Part shown: positions 10,959 to 20,811 of the stretch, piece by piece
Layout: each line of letters starts with the position of its first letter
Numbering within the stretch: position 1 is the first letter of the stretch
DNA from: Lysinibacillus cavernae
Lineage (GTDB): Bacteria; Bacillota; Bacilli; Bacillales_A; Planococcaceae
Assembly (NCBI RefSeq): GCF_009724685.1
Contig: NZ_WMEF01000003.1
Span: 310,001 to 374,000, forward strand
DNA length: 64,000 bases
Direction: 5' to 3'
Position numbers and translations under genes: made by a program
Notes under the pieces: model-generated
What the model saw: only the letters and a program-made list of their open reading frames with translations
Database searches by the model: none
Told to the model about the DNA's origin: nothing

Positions 10959-12161
10959 TCATGTATATCCAATAAAACCTACTGCAATACCAAGAAGTAC
11001 AAGCAAATATGGCTGCATTTTCCAGCGCATTAAGCACCATAAAAATAGAGCGATGATGAAAATATCTAACCCACTTTGAATGGTTTCTGTCACAATAGGA
11101 TGGATAAAGGCAGCAGCTAACATACCAACGACTGCAGCATTGGCTCCTGCCATTGCACCTTTGAGCTTAGAAATTCGACTAAGACTGAACCAAAATGGAA
11201 GAGCCCCTATCACTAGCAAAAATGCCGGTAGAAAAATCGCTAAAGTGGCAATAACTGCTCCCGGAATGCCAGCTATGACCATACCGATATAAGCTGCGAA
11301 GGTAAATAATGGCCCAGGAACTGCCTGTGTCATCCCATAGCCCGCTAAAAAATCTGATGTACTTATTTGGCCACTTTGAACAAACTGTGTCTCCAGTAAA
11401 GGTAAAACAACATGGCCGCCGCCAAATACTAAAGCACCCGCAAAATAAAATTTTTCAATCATGGTTAACCATTCATGATCCCATAAAACACTTATCATCG
11501 GTAAGCCGAGGAGCAATAACAAAAAAATTATTAATAAAACAATGCCGGTTGTTTTAGATATCGGTATATTGAACGTTATTGACATATTGCCCTCGTCGCT
11601 GTTTCTTATCCATTGAAACCCAATAAAAGCTGCCACGATAATTGCCATAATCTGTGCAAGCGGATGCACCCAAAACAACACAATAATTAGCGCCAACAAG
11701 GCAATAAACCAATAAATTTTTGAAGGAAGTAATTTTTTGCTCATATCAATAATAGCATTCGCAACGATTGCAACTGCCACTAACTTCAAACCATGAATCC
11801 AATCCATTTTTAGTTCTGTATATATCGAGAGATAGGCAAAAACCATGAGTATTACTACGGATGGTAATGTAAAACCAAGGAATGATACCACACTTCCTAC
11901 TAGTCCACCTCTAAGTAAACCTATCCCCATCCCCACCTGACTTGATGCTGGTCCAGGTAAAAATTGGCTTAAGATAACAAGCTGACCATAGTCATGCGCA
12001 GACAGCCATTAACGTTTTTGTACATATTCTTGTTGAAAATAACCTAAATGAGCTGTTGGTCCCCCAAATGAGGTACAGCCTAGTTTTAAAGCAACGATAA
12101 AAATTTCCCACAGCGTTCGCAAACTCTCAACTACTTTCCATATCTTTTTTTCATCATACAT
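10959..12161 (-). pseudogene. chrA: chromate transporter ChrA, interrupted by an in-frame stop
   Basis: ChrA-family proteins export chromate using the proton gradient. Read from the ATG at 12161 the frame encodes the first CHR domain start (SFGGPTAHLGYFQ at about 31-43), then codon 51 is TAA (12009-12011), and the same frame continues without shift through LPGPASSQVGMGIGLLRGG to the second CHR domain (FGGGHVVLPLLE, GYGMTQAVPGPLF) and a normal stop. Total length of about 400 codons is normal for a two-domain ChrA, so a single base change (family members usually have a sense codon here) has broken it. The 325-codon downstream part opens with ATG but lacks the first helix and any good ribosome site. 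Probably non-functional, unless the stop is suppressed or is a sequencing error. Confidence 0.85.
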
Positions 12162-12209
12162 GAAAAAGAGATTTTTTCAGATTAAGAGTTTGTAAAGTTT
12201 ACCTCATCA

Positions 12210-13061
12210 TTAATCTTTCTTCATTGTAATAGCAGCACCTAGTTTACGACCGTCACGATTAACAGGGATTAACTTATAATTTCTCTCTGTTAAATAAAGC
12301 GCGTCTACTCGACTTCCCCATTTTGTACCCTCTTTATTTAATGGATAAGGTGTTTCAAAGCTCCATAATTTTCCAGATTTTGACTGGATTTTAAAATGCA
12401 AAGCATCATTAACAATACGTTGTTCAGAATGAAAATAAATCGTTGTCGAGATGGGTGTTGACACAACTTTGTCTATCATTATTTCCTGCTGATCGACATG
12501 TTTCATTTTTTTATCTACAGTAAAGACTTCTCGGTCTTCTTGTAATTGCTCTTGGGAAGCCTCAAGTTGAAATTCCCATGGCTTGTCAATTGGTGTCTCC
12601 ACGTTCCAATCCTTATAACGGATATCTAATGCTACATTTTTGTCTGTCGGGAAATCATCCATTTTTATGCTATTGTATATGGTATAAACATTGGCAGACT
12701 GTGCAATGGACTGACCTCCATTACGGACCATATAGTCTTTGCCATTGACAAGTATTTGCGGAAAGAAAAATACTTGATGATCTGGCGTAAACTCTTTCAC
12801 AGGCTCGAAGGTTGCTTTTAGTAAAATTTGATTGTCATCAATAATCACTTCATTTAACGTTAAACGTCCTAAACTATTGTTAGCTGTTTTCCCTACCTCT
12901 GTTTTATAGGCTTCAAAATCCACATCCTTATCCCACCACAAATACAGCACCACTAATCCACTACCTACCATCAATAAAAGGAAGACAAAAATACCCCACT
13001 TGTTACGCCCTCGTTTTTCCTTATTCAAATCCACAACACGAAGCATATCACCGGACAACAT
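12210..13061 (-). CDS. membrane-anchored protein with DUF4179/DUF5643-type extracellular part
   Basis: The N-terminal 25 residues are charged and cytosolic, followed by one membrane helix (about 23-43, GIFVFLLLMVGSGLVVLYLWW) and an external domain of about 240 residues rich in beta strands (for example NSLGRLTLNEVIIDDNQILL). This resembles the DUF4179/DUF5643 proteins of Bacillus, some of which act as anti-sigma factors, but I see no zinc-binding anti-sigma motif and no sigma-factor gene next to it. The start is uncertain: ATG at 13061 overlaps a GAGGTG site with a short spacer, and a GTG two codons earlier or an ATG five codons later are possible. Function unknown. Confidence 0.6.
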   Translation of the reverse strand: MLSGDMLRVVDLNKEKRGRNKWGIFVFLLLMVGSGLVVLYLWWDKDVDFEAYKTEVGKTANNSLGRLTLNEVIIDDNQILLKATFEPVKEFTPDHQVFFFPQILVNGKDYMVRNGGQSIAQSANVYTIYNSIKMDDFPTDKNVALDIRYKDWNVETPIDKPWEFQLEASQEQLQEDREVFTVDKKMKHVDQQEIMIDKVVSTPISTTIYFHSEQRIVNDALHFKIQSKSGKLWSFETPYPLNKEGTKWGSRVDALYLTERNYKLIPVNRDGRKLGAAITMKKD

Positions 13062-13162
13062 GTACACCTCATTTTAAAAATAGTTATGTTTTATTGTAGT
13101 TAGTGACGATGCATTATATAACCTTGATTGAAAGTAAGGTTCATTATGTATAAAAGGAATCA

Positions 13163-14362
13163 TTACATTCCTTTATTTTGATGACGAACTTTATTGGCTT
13201 CCTGCATTAAATAGTCTACAAAGACATCATCCCTTACTAGCCATGCTTGATAATTTCGTTTCAAAAACCACTCCGCATTATTAAAACTTTGAAAGATATG
13301 TTCCAATGGTGTGTTATTTTTTTCAATCAGCCAGTCAATTTCGTCGCTTGAATAAATAATAAACAATTCATCTTGCTGATTTTTATAGAAAGTTCCAAAT
13401 GATGAGCCCTTTATGTTATAGCGATTTCTTTTCGCATCCTCAGGAATAGGTTCTATAGGGAATGTTTTTAACACAAACTGTTTGTATGCTTCCTCTGTTA
13501 AAGAGCAGCCAGCAGCCTTTTGATGCCCTCCTCCACCATATAACCCTGCAATGGATGACACATCGATATGGTCATGAATTGTCCGAAAGGAAATCTTTTT
13601 GCTTCCCATATTCATCATCGCAATATAATCAAGATGGACATTTTCCTTACCTAATTCATTGCCAAGCTCAGAATGATAGGATTCCGCATAGACGACGCCA
13701 GCATAGAAATCACCCAAATTTGTTTGCACTAACTCTCGTTTTTTTCGACGAATGTAACGCTCTATTTTTTCTTCTTCCATACTTAAAATTTTCTTTTCGA
13801 ATTCATCAAAATCAAAATGATCATTTGTTTTTAATCGATCAAGCATTTTCTCTTCAAATTCTTCAATGGACACTAAAAAAAAGAGCGCATTTAATCGTTG
13901 TGCCTGAAAATTTCCGTTCTTTTCCCATTCCCATGTATCGTACTGTCTCACCAACTCTACAAATTGTGAAATGGCCTCTGTTTTTTCTATTAACCCATGT
14001 GTCACAAGGTACTGATAAAATAAAGATGTCGCTGACGTTAAAAAGCCTTGCTCATTTTCAATTAAAACCTTACCCCATTCATACTGGTTTAAATGAAGTG
14101 CTGTTTTATGATGGTCTAGCAATTGCACATTACCAGTTGCTTGATAATAATCATTAATTCTTTCTTCATTTACTTCATTTGGAGAAAGATCGGTAATAAA
14201 CAAAAATGTTTTTTGTTGGTCATTCTCTAAAAAGAACTCTATTTCGCGGTCAAGTGCATTAATAGAATTGTAGCGTATCTTCACCTTATCGTTAAAAGCA
14301 AGCTTTGCTAAAATCCCACACCCTACTCCATCTAAATCGTTATGTGATAATAATTTATACAT
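13163..14362 (-). CDS. nrnB: DHH-family oligoribonuclease NrnB-like
   Basis: NrnB degrades short RNA oligonucleotides (nano-RNA) from the 3' end. The 399-residue length equals that of Bacillus NrnB. Motifs of the DHH phosphoesterase superfamily are clear: SHNDLDGVG (6-14), TDLS (57-60), LLDHHKT (81-87) with DHH at 83-85, and the DHHA1-type GGGGHQKAAG (about 275-285). The protein is cytosolic. It appears monocistronic, with about 100 bases before the DUF gene and its own gap upstream. The precise substrate (RNA oligomer versus cyclic dinucleotide product) cannot be told from sequence. Confidence 0.85.
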   Translation of the reverse strand: MYKLLSHNDLDGVGCGILAKLAFNDKVKIRYNSINALDREIEFFLENDQQKTFLFITDLSPNEVNEERINDYYQATGNVQLLDHHKTALHLNQYEWGKVLIENEQGFLTSATSLFYQYLVTHGLIEKTEAISQFVELVRQYDTWEWEKNGNFQAQRLNALFFLVSIEEFEEKMLDRLKTNDHFDFDEFEKKILSMEEEKIERYIRRKKRELVQTNLGDFYAGVVYAESYHSELGNELGKENVHLDYIAMMNMGSKKISFRTIHDHIDVSSIAGLYGGGGHQKAAGCSLTEEAYKQFVLKTFPIEPIPEDAKRNRYNIKGSSFGTFYKNQQDELFIIYSSDEIDWLIEKNNTPLEHIFQSFNNAEWFLKRNYQAWLVRDDVFVDYLMQEANKVRHQNKGM

Positions 14363-14513
14363 ATCTTCACCTCAAACGTAGTATGGTTATTTTTTTGTTT
14401 TTCAAACAGATAAATAACATTAAAATAGTTGAGACGTAGACATTGCGTCGTTGATATTGTCTTCGAGATAATGTATCAAGATAATAAAGTCGTTTAGTTT
14501 TCGACTTAAGAAG

Positions 14514-14553
14514 TTAGAGCCTTCCTACATAAAATTGTAGAAAGGCTCTTTAA
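14514..14553 (-). terminator. intrinsic terminator of the phzF-like gene
   Basis: AGAGCCTTCCTAC and GTAGAAAGGCTCT form a strong stem with one internal mismatch, flanked by T on the plus side. It lies about 100 bases past the PhzF stop and could also protect nrnB from read-through. Confidence 0.7.
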
Positions 14554-14655
14554 AGTTTTTTAAATTTCAATCTATTGAAACGTGGCTATTCCAAAATGGA
14601 TAATAAAGTTGTTTATTTGGTAGGTAAATCTTTAAAGAATGCCCCAAATGTAGAA

Positions 14656-15546
14656 TTATTCTATTTCAATCTCAATATTCTTCACAAAAACAGCAGTACC
14701 TGAAATAGAGATGTCTAGTTGCTCTTTTTCTTCTTTTACATGCACATATACTCGTCCATCTTTATTGATTTCATGTCCTTGCTCAACAATAAGTGTCGTA
14801 GGTAAACTAATATCTTTATTTACATACTTTTTATAATACGCTCCCATCACGCCTGAAGCTGTTCCTGTAATTGCATCTTCAATAGTTCCCGAATAAGGAG
14901 ATGAAAAATGACGAGCATGCAGATCGTTTTCATGATCGCGCACTTCAAAACAGATTGGGTGTATAGAAGCTTTTGGCATCTCTAATAAAACCTTCGGAAA
15001 TTCTTCGGTGTTTGGTGTCATTTTTGAAAAGCTTGATAACTCTTTAATTGGGATAATTAAGGTCCAAATACCTGTACTTCCATATACAACCGGATATTCT
15101 GAATGTAAATCTTCTTCTCGTAATCCAATGGAAGCTGCTAAATCAGACTTTGAACCACCAAATGATTGAAACTGTGGTTTCGCATGTTGCATAGTTATAA
15201 GTAATTGATTATTTTCTTCACGAATCTGTATCGGCAATACACCTGCATTTGTTTCAATTGTAAAAGCTGATTTTTCTAATGATCCATTCATTCTTAGAGC
15301 ATAAATCGTTCCCATTGTCGCATGACCACATAAATTCATTTCATGTCCGGGTGTAAAGTAACGAATGCGAAAATCAGCAACATTCGAAGGAACAACAAAA
15401 GCTGTTTCATTAAATCCAACTGCTGCAGCAATAGTGCGCATTTGTATTTCTGTATAATCCTCGCCGTTCAATACGACACCAGCTGGATTCCCTTTCTCTG
15501 GAATGGAACTAAACGCATCAATGTGCTTTATACTTACCTTTGCCAA
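14656..15546 (-). CDS. PhzF-family isomerase/epimerase
   Basis: The protein belongs to the PhzF family with the diaminopimelate-epimerase fold in two lobes. It shows GNPAGVVL (19-26), FNETAF with the general acid/base glutamate (E47), the GHATMGT motif (73-79) and EDAITGTASG in the second lobe. At 296 residues it is full length. No other phenazine genes are present, so the substrate is unknown and phenazine synthesis is not implied; many Bacillales carry isolated homologues. It is monocistronic, with a GGGGGG-type site before ATG. Confidence 0.85.
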   Translation of the reverse strand: MAKVSIKHIDAFSSIPEKGNPAGVVLNGEDYTEIQMRTIAAAVGFNETAFVVPSNVADFRIRYFTPGHEMNLCGHATMGTIYALRMNGSLEKSAFTIETNAGVLPIQIREENNQLLITMQHAKPQFQSFGGSKSDLAASIGLREEDLHSEYPVVYGSTGIWTLIIPIKELSSFSKMTPNTEEFPKVLLEMPKASIHPICFEVRDHENDLHARHFSSPYSGTIEDAITGTASGVMGAYYKKYVNKDISLPTTLIVEQGHEINKDGRVYVHVKEEKEQLDISISGTAVFVKNIEIEIE

Positions 15547-15774
15547 AATACGTACCCCCCTTTAATCGTAAAAATCATGCCTTGTTTTACCTATTAGAAA
15601 ATCAATTCTTTTATTGAATGAAAATTATTACTATATATTGTATCGTAAATGAAAAGAGCCGACACTATTCATTTTGAAGTAGCGGCTTATTTTTTTAACA
15701 ACTATATTATGATGAAACCTGATAACATACATTTTTAAAAAAACATCGTTATCTATAAAGAGAGGGGTCTGTCA

Positions 15775-16479
15775 ATGAAAAAGAAATTAGCTTATATCGG
15801 AATTGGCGTCCTATTGTTTTTTGTCTTAGCATTTTCAGCTTATAAATTAATGAATGCTCGCAACTATCAATTATTTGGTAACATTACCTCTCATGTTGAA
15901 ACACACGAAAAGGTTGTTGCCCTAACATTCGATGATGGACCAACTGAAAATACTGACGCTCTTCTATCGTTACTAGACGACTACCAAGTAAAAGCAACAT
16001 TTTTTCTAATTGGTAAGGACATTGAGGAAAATCCTGAGGAGGCTAAAAAGATTGCGGAAGCAGGACATCAAATTGGCAATCATACGTATTCGCACAAGCG
16101 TATGGTATTGAAAAGCACATCCTTTATCAAAAAAGAAATAGAAAAAACTGATGCGCTTATTGCACGTATTGGCTATCAAGAAACCCCAATGGTTAGACCA
16201 CCATATGGTAAAAAATTAATTGGTTTTCCTTATTACTTAAATAAACATCAACGTAAGACCATTACATGGAACTTAGAGCCAGATACGTATTTTACAAAAG
16301 TAGATGAAAAAATCAATTACGTAAAAGAAAATATTCAACCAGGTTCCATCATTTTAATGCATCCTATGTACGATCAAACTGACAATGAATTACAGGCCAT
16401 AGCAGGTATTTTACAGACTCTTACTGACGAAGGCTATGCAATGGTTACGGTGGATGAACTTCTAAAATTTCAAAAGTAA
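15775..16479 (+). CDS. membrane-anchored polysaccharide deacetylase (CE4)
   Basis: A signal anchor at residues 5-24 places the NodB domain outside the membrane. Metal and catalytic motifs are present: TFDDGP (51-56, catalytic base Asp and metal Asp), HTYSH with His103 and His107, RPPYG (141-145), and the later LEPDTYF and MHP segments. Such enzymes remove acetyl groups from peptidoglycan or related polymers. Length 234 is the minimal single-domain form. The start has a GAGAGGGG site eight bases upstream. It may act together with the OatA-like acyltransferase at 34-36 kb, but this is only inferred from related chemistry. Confidence 0.88.
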   Translation: MKKKLAYIGIGVLLFFVLAFSAYKLMNARNYQLFGNITSHVETHEKVVALTFDDGPTENTDALLSLLDDYQVKATFFLIGKDIEENPEEAKKIAEAGHQIGNHTYSHKRMVLKSTSFIKKEIEKTDALIARIGYQETPMVRPPYGKKLIGFPYYLNKHQRKTITWNLEPDTYFTKVDEKINYVKENIQPGSIILMHPMYDQTDNELQAIAGILQTLTDEGYAMVTVDELLKFQK

Positions 16480-16495
16480 CCTTGACATGTCGTCA

Positions 16496-16527
16496 AGAAT
16501 CTGCACCTTCCTTCGTGCAGATTCTCT
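16496..16527 (+). terminator. intrinsic terminator of the deacetylase gene
   Basis: AGAATCTGCAC and GTGCAGATTCT make a perfect 11-base stem with a seven-base loop and a short pyrimidine tail. Confidence 0.82.
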
Positions 16528-16855
16528 TACATATCACGATAGTTATAAAGTAATAATTATTCACGCTATTCATATAACATTATCATTATGATTAGTATAA
16601 CTTTAAAATCCCCTTCCAATCGTCATTTCTCCGTATTATACACATTAAAAATAGACTATTCTTCCTATTTTAAACAAAAATACAACATAGTTAAATTTCG
16701 CCAACCGAAGTTAGATTCTTCAGAAATGTTAATAAATATTTTTTCAGTAAAATATAATCACCATCTCTGCTAAAATATGCTATTATACTTTTAGTATAAG
16801 GACCTATTTTCATTTAACTGAAAATAGAGGAAATATGAACTAAAGAAGGATGATG
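16528..16855 (+). other. AT-rich gap and leader before the decarboxylase-chemoreceptor operon
   Basis: No coding sequence with a plausible ribosome site is visible in this gap. It probably carries the operon promoter: TATAAT-like boxes occur at 16753 and near 16781, but no convincing -35 box matches either. The last 55 bases contain the palindrome listed separately. Confidence 0.4.
16804..16827 (+). promoter_or_regulatory. 9-bp perfect inverted repeat in the decarboxylase leader
   Basis: CTATTTTCA, six bases, TGAAAATAG. It lies between the promoter region and the AGAAGG ribosome site. There is no T run, so it reads better as an operator or leader hairpin than as a terminator. The regulator is unknown. 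Confidence 0.45.
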
Positions 16856-18502
16856 ATGATGCAAAATATCCAACAATTATTCCAGAGTGAAGATGGAAAT
16901 ATTCAACAAAGAGAGAATTTTTTATCCCTATTAGAGAAAATTGTTTCCTCACTAGATGAGTTAAAGGATCCTAACAAAACAACACTTGGTCCAATGAAAG
17001 AACGTTCTGCTAATTTTTATCAAGAGCTTATGCAAGAGCATCAAGTGCCATCTACAGGAGTTGGGCTCGATCAAGTGGTCGAAGAATTAACACAATTGAT
17101 GCAAGGACATCCTTATCATACACATAACTTTGTTACCAATGTTTTACCGATGGCAAGTATTCCTGGTGTATTAGGTCAGTTTACAAATGCTCTACTGAAT
17201 GGCAATAATTTATGGGATGTATATGGCCCTGCTGCTGCTGAGTGTGAAGTAAAAGTAGTAGCGATGATGTCTAAATTAGTAGGCTATGATTATACAAAAA
17301 GCTTTGGCTATACAACATGGGGTGGGCAAGGTGCTGTTTTCAGCGGACTACGTCTTGCCATTGCAAAGCAATTCCCACATGCAAAGGAAGATGGTGTTCC
17401 TAATAATTTATATTGCTTTGCTTCAGAAAACGCCCATTACAGCCTTTTAAAATCTGTAGAAGCAGTGGGTATCGGTAGTAAACATTTAGTACGTGTAAAA
17501 GCTGGGAAAGATCATTCAATGGATGTGGAAGACTTACGTATTCGTATGACGGAAGTTATTGAAAACGGCGGTATTCCAGTGTACGTAGTAGCAACAACAG
17601 GTGCTACTGATCAATTTGGTATTGATGATGTTCAAGCCATCAAGGAAATCACAACAACTCTTGAGAAAAAGTATGACTTACAGCCAGTACATATCCATGC
17701 TGATTCGGCTTTAGGCGGTTTTTATGCTTTCTTTAATGATTATGATTTCAAGAAAAATCCACTTCAATTTGAAGACAATGTCTTACAAGGTTTAGTACAA
17801 ATCCATGAACGTATGCAGCATCTAGCACTTGCAGATAGCATGTGCTTTGATTTCCAAAAACTCGGTCAAACACCTTATTTAACAAGCTTATTCTTAATTA
17901 AAGACGGTAAAAGTTTACAGTTGTTAGATATCGAGGACTTTGATACACCTTATGTTGGCAATCGTGGGTATGGCTCTTATCACACGGGCTATACACTAGA
18001 GTGCTCTCGTATGGGTAGCTCTATTGCTATTTTTGCAGCATTACAAGCGTTTGGTAAGGAAGGCTATCAGCAAATACTAGCCAATTATGTACGTGTTAAT
18101 TTAGCATTCCGTGCACAATTAGCTGAGAAAACGCCAATGCTACAAGTGGTTAATGAAGCAAATATTGGTCCTGTTACAGCATTCCGTTTGTATCCTGATG
18201 GCTTAAATTGGCAAGCTGAACAAGCTGGTCGCTATACGCAAGATCAAATTGAACATATTAATGGACTCAATGCTTCATTCTTTGAAATTATTGGAGAAGG
18301 TCGAGACGAAGTATTCTTTGGTGACACAACGCGTGTCTGCACGGTAAGCACGAGCGATACAACACAACATGTACCGGTTGCAGCAGCAAAATTCTTCTCT
18401 ATTTCACCTTATACGGAGACAGACCATATCCTTGATATGATTCATTTCCTACAGCACAAGCTTAAAGTACTGGAGGCGTCACACATTGCGTATCGTCACT
18501 AA
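16856..18502 (+). CDS. group II pyridoxal-phosphate decarboxylase (glutamate/tyrosine decarboxylase-like)
   Basis: PLP-dependent amino-acid decarboxylase of the aspartate aminotransferase fold (PF00282-type), about 548 residues. Visible parts are the [10 protein letters not shown] and [13 protein letters not shown]-terminal segment, NAHYSLLKS with the ring-stacking histidine, the [10 protein letters not shown] stretch, HADSALGGF with the PLP-pairing aspartate, and [10 protein letters not shown] with the presumed Schiff-base lysine (residue 335 from this start). Most homologues have His just before that lysine; here it is Gln. Four consecutive ATG codons begin the frame; the third or fourth is best spaced from AGAAGG. 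The substrate cannot be named: the closest look is to bacterial tyrosine/glutamate-type enzymes. It overlaps the chemoreceptor gene by 17 bases. Confidence 0.8.
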   Translation: MMQNIQQLFQSEDGNIQQRENFLSLLEKIVSSLDELKDPNKTTLGPMKERSANFYQELMQEHQVPSTGVGLDQVVEELTQLMQGHPYHTHNFVTNVLPMASIPGVLGQFTNALLNGNNLWDVYGPAAAECEVKVVAMMSKLVGYDYTKSFGYTTWGGQGAVFSGLRLAIAKQFPHAKEDGVPNNLYCFASENAHYSLLKSVEAVGIGSKHLVRVKAGKDHSMDVEDLRIRMTEVIENGGIPVYVVATTGATDQFGIDDVQAIKEITTTLEKKYDLQPVHIHADSALGGFYAFFNDYDFKKNPLQFEDNVLQGLVQIHERMQHLALADSMCFDFQKLGQTPYLTSLFLIKDGKSLQLLDIEDFDTPYVGNRGYGSYHTGYTLECSRMGSSIAIFAALQAFGKEGYQQILANYVRVNLAFRAQLAEKTPMLQVVNEANIGPVTAFRLYPDGLNWQAEQAGRYTQDQIEHINGLNASFFEIIGEGRDEVFFGDTTRVCTVSTSDTTQHVPVAAAKFFSISPYTETDHILDMIHFLQHKLKVLEASHIAYRH

Positions 18503-20183
18503 GTTTAAAAGTTCTTTACTCTATAAATTAATTGCTAGCTTTACTATTCCAATAGTCATTATTTCATTGCTATTTAGTATTGTTTTATTCGCGGTTTCTT
18601 ATCGCATTATTGACAATTTTGTTATTAAACAATTCGAATCTACTTTAGAAATTACTTCGACTACTATTTTCGAAGATATTGAGAAAAATGATGTAAAAGC
18701 AGCGGATAACGGCAGTCCTGACAAATATAAAAAATTATTAGATCAATTGAATGCAACGGTTAAAAAGTTTGATGTAGAAAATGCCTATGTGCTTTCAACA
18801 GCCAATGGTAAGGAGCATATCGTGGCGTTAAGTAATACCGACAATCATCAGCAAGACTACGAGTTTAGCGATGAAATGCGAAAAGCCGTCGACACAGAGA
18901 CCATTCAAACAAGTGATATATACAAAGATGAATATGGTATCCATAAATCCATTTTCATCCCATTTAAAGATACTGATATTATTTTCGGTTTAGATATGGA
19001 TGCATCCTTCATCTCTAAGCTACAAACGGAAACACTATGGATTTGCATTATTCTAACAGTTGTTTTTGTGATTCTTGGTACTATCGTTGCCTACTTTATT
19101 AGTGTGGGCATTACGAAACCAATAAAAAAAATGACTCACTATGTTGGTCAGGTAGCGCAGGGTGATTTAGCAGTAGAACCGCTACAAATAAAAGGTTCCA
19201 ATGAAATTGCCCAGCTGTCATCAGGTATTGAAAATATGACAGAAGATTTACGTTCATTGATTCAACAAATAGCTCAAAACGCTGAGCAAGTGGCTGCGAT
19301 GTCAGAGGAACTTACTGCAAGCTCCGAGCAGACAAGTGCGTCCATTCAGCAAATTACATCTTCTATGCAAGAGGTTGCAGCAGGCTCAGAAAAACAAACC
19401 TCTTCGATTGAAGAAGTGGAAAGTCATATTACAACCATCTCTAGCAAAATGACAGAGGTTGTAACAAGCGTAACCGATGTGACAGGTAAAGCATTCCAGG
19501 CATCTGCGATTTCAGAAAAAGGCAATACAACGATTCAAGATGCCACAGAAAAAATGGCCGTAACATCTAAAGCTATTCAAGAGTCTGCAACTGTCGTGGA
19601 GCGTTTAAGCACATACACAAATGAAATCGGGGATATTGTAACATTGATTACCCAGATTACGGATCAAACCAACTTACTTGCTTTAAATGCTTCTATTGAG
19701 GCAGCTCGCGCAGGCGAACATGGTAAGGGCTTTGCAGTTGTTGCTGAAGAAGTACGTAAACTGGCAGATCAGTCTTTAGATGCAACAAACAGTATTCGTA
19801 CTCGCATTGAAACCATTAAAGAGGAGTCGGCACAAGCCGTAAAATCAATGGCTATCAGTAGTAGTAACCTTGCCGAAAGTTCAACAACGTTTAATGCTTC
19901 AGGAGAGGCATTTGCTGACATCTATAGTCATGTCACTGCACTTACGAAGGAAATGGACCATGTTCATAATATTATGTCCAATATCAATGAGGGTGTTAGC
20001 AGTATAGCTATCTCTGTTGAACAAGTTGGCGTTGTAGCAGTTCAAGCTTCTGGCAACATTCAAAACGTAGCTGCTGCCTCTGAGGAACAATCTGCAAGTA
20101 TCGAAGAAATCACCGCTTCCTCGAATAACTTAGCTGAAATGGCACAGCAACTTCGTAATATCACTCAAAAATTCAAGCTATAA
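18486..20183 (+). CDS. methyl-accepting chemotaxis protein
   Basis: Transmembrane chemoreceptor of 565 residues: first helix about 13-38, an external sensory domain of about 140 residues (Cache-like in length, ligand unknown), second helix about 183-208, a HAMP linker to about 262, then the cytoplasmic methylation and signalling coiled coil with the conserved hairpin tip ([18 protein letters not shown] and [14 protein letters not shown], about 390-430). No C-terminal NWETF-type tether. The start is TTG, with GGAGG nine bases upstream inside the decarboxylase gene. The overlap implies translational coupling, suggesting that the receptor senses a compound related to the enzyme's substrate or amine product; that link is inferred. 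Confidence 0.92.
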   Translation: MRIVTKFKSSLLYKLIASFTIPIVIISLLFSIVLFAVSYRIIDNFVIKQFESTLEITSTTIFEDIEKNDVKAADNGSPDKYKKLLDQLNATVKKFDVENAYVLSTANGKEHIVALSNTDNHQQDYEFSDEMRKAVDTETIQTSDIYKDEYGIHKSIFIPFKDTDIIFGLDMDASFISKLQTETLWICIILTVVFVILGTIVAYFISVGITKPIKKMTHYVGQVAQGDLAVEPLQIKGSNEIAQLSSGIENMTEDLRSLIQQIAQNAEQVAAMSEELTASSEQTSASIQQITSSMQEVAAGSEKQTSSIEEVESHITTISSKMTEVVTSVTDVTGKAFQASAISEKGNTTIQDATEKMAVTSKAIQESATVVERLSTYTNEIGDIVTLITQITDQTNLLALNASIEAARAGEHGKGFAVVAEEVRKLADQSLDATNSIRTRIETIKEESAQAVKSMAISSSNLAESSTTFNASGEAFADIYSHVTALTKEMDHVHNIMSNINEGVSSIAISVEQVGVVAVQASGNIQNVAAASEEQSASIEEITASSNNLAEMAQQLRNITQKFKL

Positions 20184-20190
20184 ATTGAAC

Positions 20191-20228
20191 AAATCCGCTA
20201 TGCTTTAAACAAGCCTAGCGGATTTTTC
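20191..20228 (+). terminator. intrinsic terminator of the decarboxylase-chemoreceptor operon
   Basis: AATCCGCTA and TAGCGGATT form a perfect stem followed by TTTTCTTTT, a few bases after the chemoreceptor stop. Confidence 0.88.
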
Positions 20229-20264
20229 TTTTCAAAAAAAATCTCCTACCAAAGTGATAGAAGA

Positions 20265-20693
20265 TTAGGCAATAATACTTTTCACAACTTTTGAAATAAC
20301 TGCGCCTTCAGCTTGACCAGTAAGCAGTGGTTTAGCAATTTTCATGGCTTCACCCATGTTCATTCCTTTTCCAACACCCGCTGCCATTAACTTCTCAGCA
20401 ATCTCTTCTTCTGATAATTGCTTTGGTAAAAATGATTTTAAGAGTATTAACTTTGCTTCCTCTTTTTCAATCAAGTCTGCTCGCCCTGCAGTTTGAGCAC
20501 CTTCAAGAGCCTGATTCGTTTGTTTGACCTCTCGATTAATAATACCCATTTCTTCTTCAGATGTTAGAGCCTCTCCCTTTTCTTTTTCAGCTGAATCTAA
20601 GGCTGCTTTTAATAGAGATAATACACCCTTTGCTAAAGTATCCTTCTCTCTCATTGCTGTTTTTAATTGTTCAAATACTTCTGTTTTTAACAT
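20265..20693 (-). CDS. GatB/YqeY domain protein
   Basis: YqeY-family protein of 142 residues, all-helical and homologous to the tail domain of the amidotransferase subunit GatB; a role in tRNA binding is suggested for the family but unproven. Recognisable segments are LLKAALDSAEKEK, EEMGIINREVKQ and the C-terminal GKGMNMGEAMKIAKPL with GAVISKVVK. The ATG follows AAGGAG by eight bases. The classic yqeY sits next to rpsU and close to mtaB; this one lies alone in the accessory region, so it may be a second copy. Confidence 0.88.
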   Translation of the reverse strand: MLKTEVFEQLKTAMREKDTLAKGVLSLLKAALDSAEKEKGEALTSEEEMGIINREVKQTNQALEGAQTAGRADLIEKEEAKLILLKSFLPKQLSEEEIAEKLMAAGVGKGMNMGEAMKIAKPLLTGQAEGAVISKVVKSIIA

Positions 20694-20811
20694 TGATCTC
20701 ACTCCTTATCAAAAAAGATTATAACATAAAAAAATCATTGAGGATTAAGGTTCGTTGCATGTGTAGCTCAAACGAAGGCTATTGTTTGTACAATCAATGT
20801 TAGTAAGTTTG

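Noticed and set aside
13462..14157. 231-codon plus-strand frame opposite nrnB
   Set aside because: It is antisense to a strongly supported nrnB gene, has no domain, and its composition is typical of a shadow frame.
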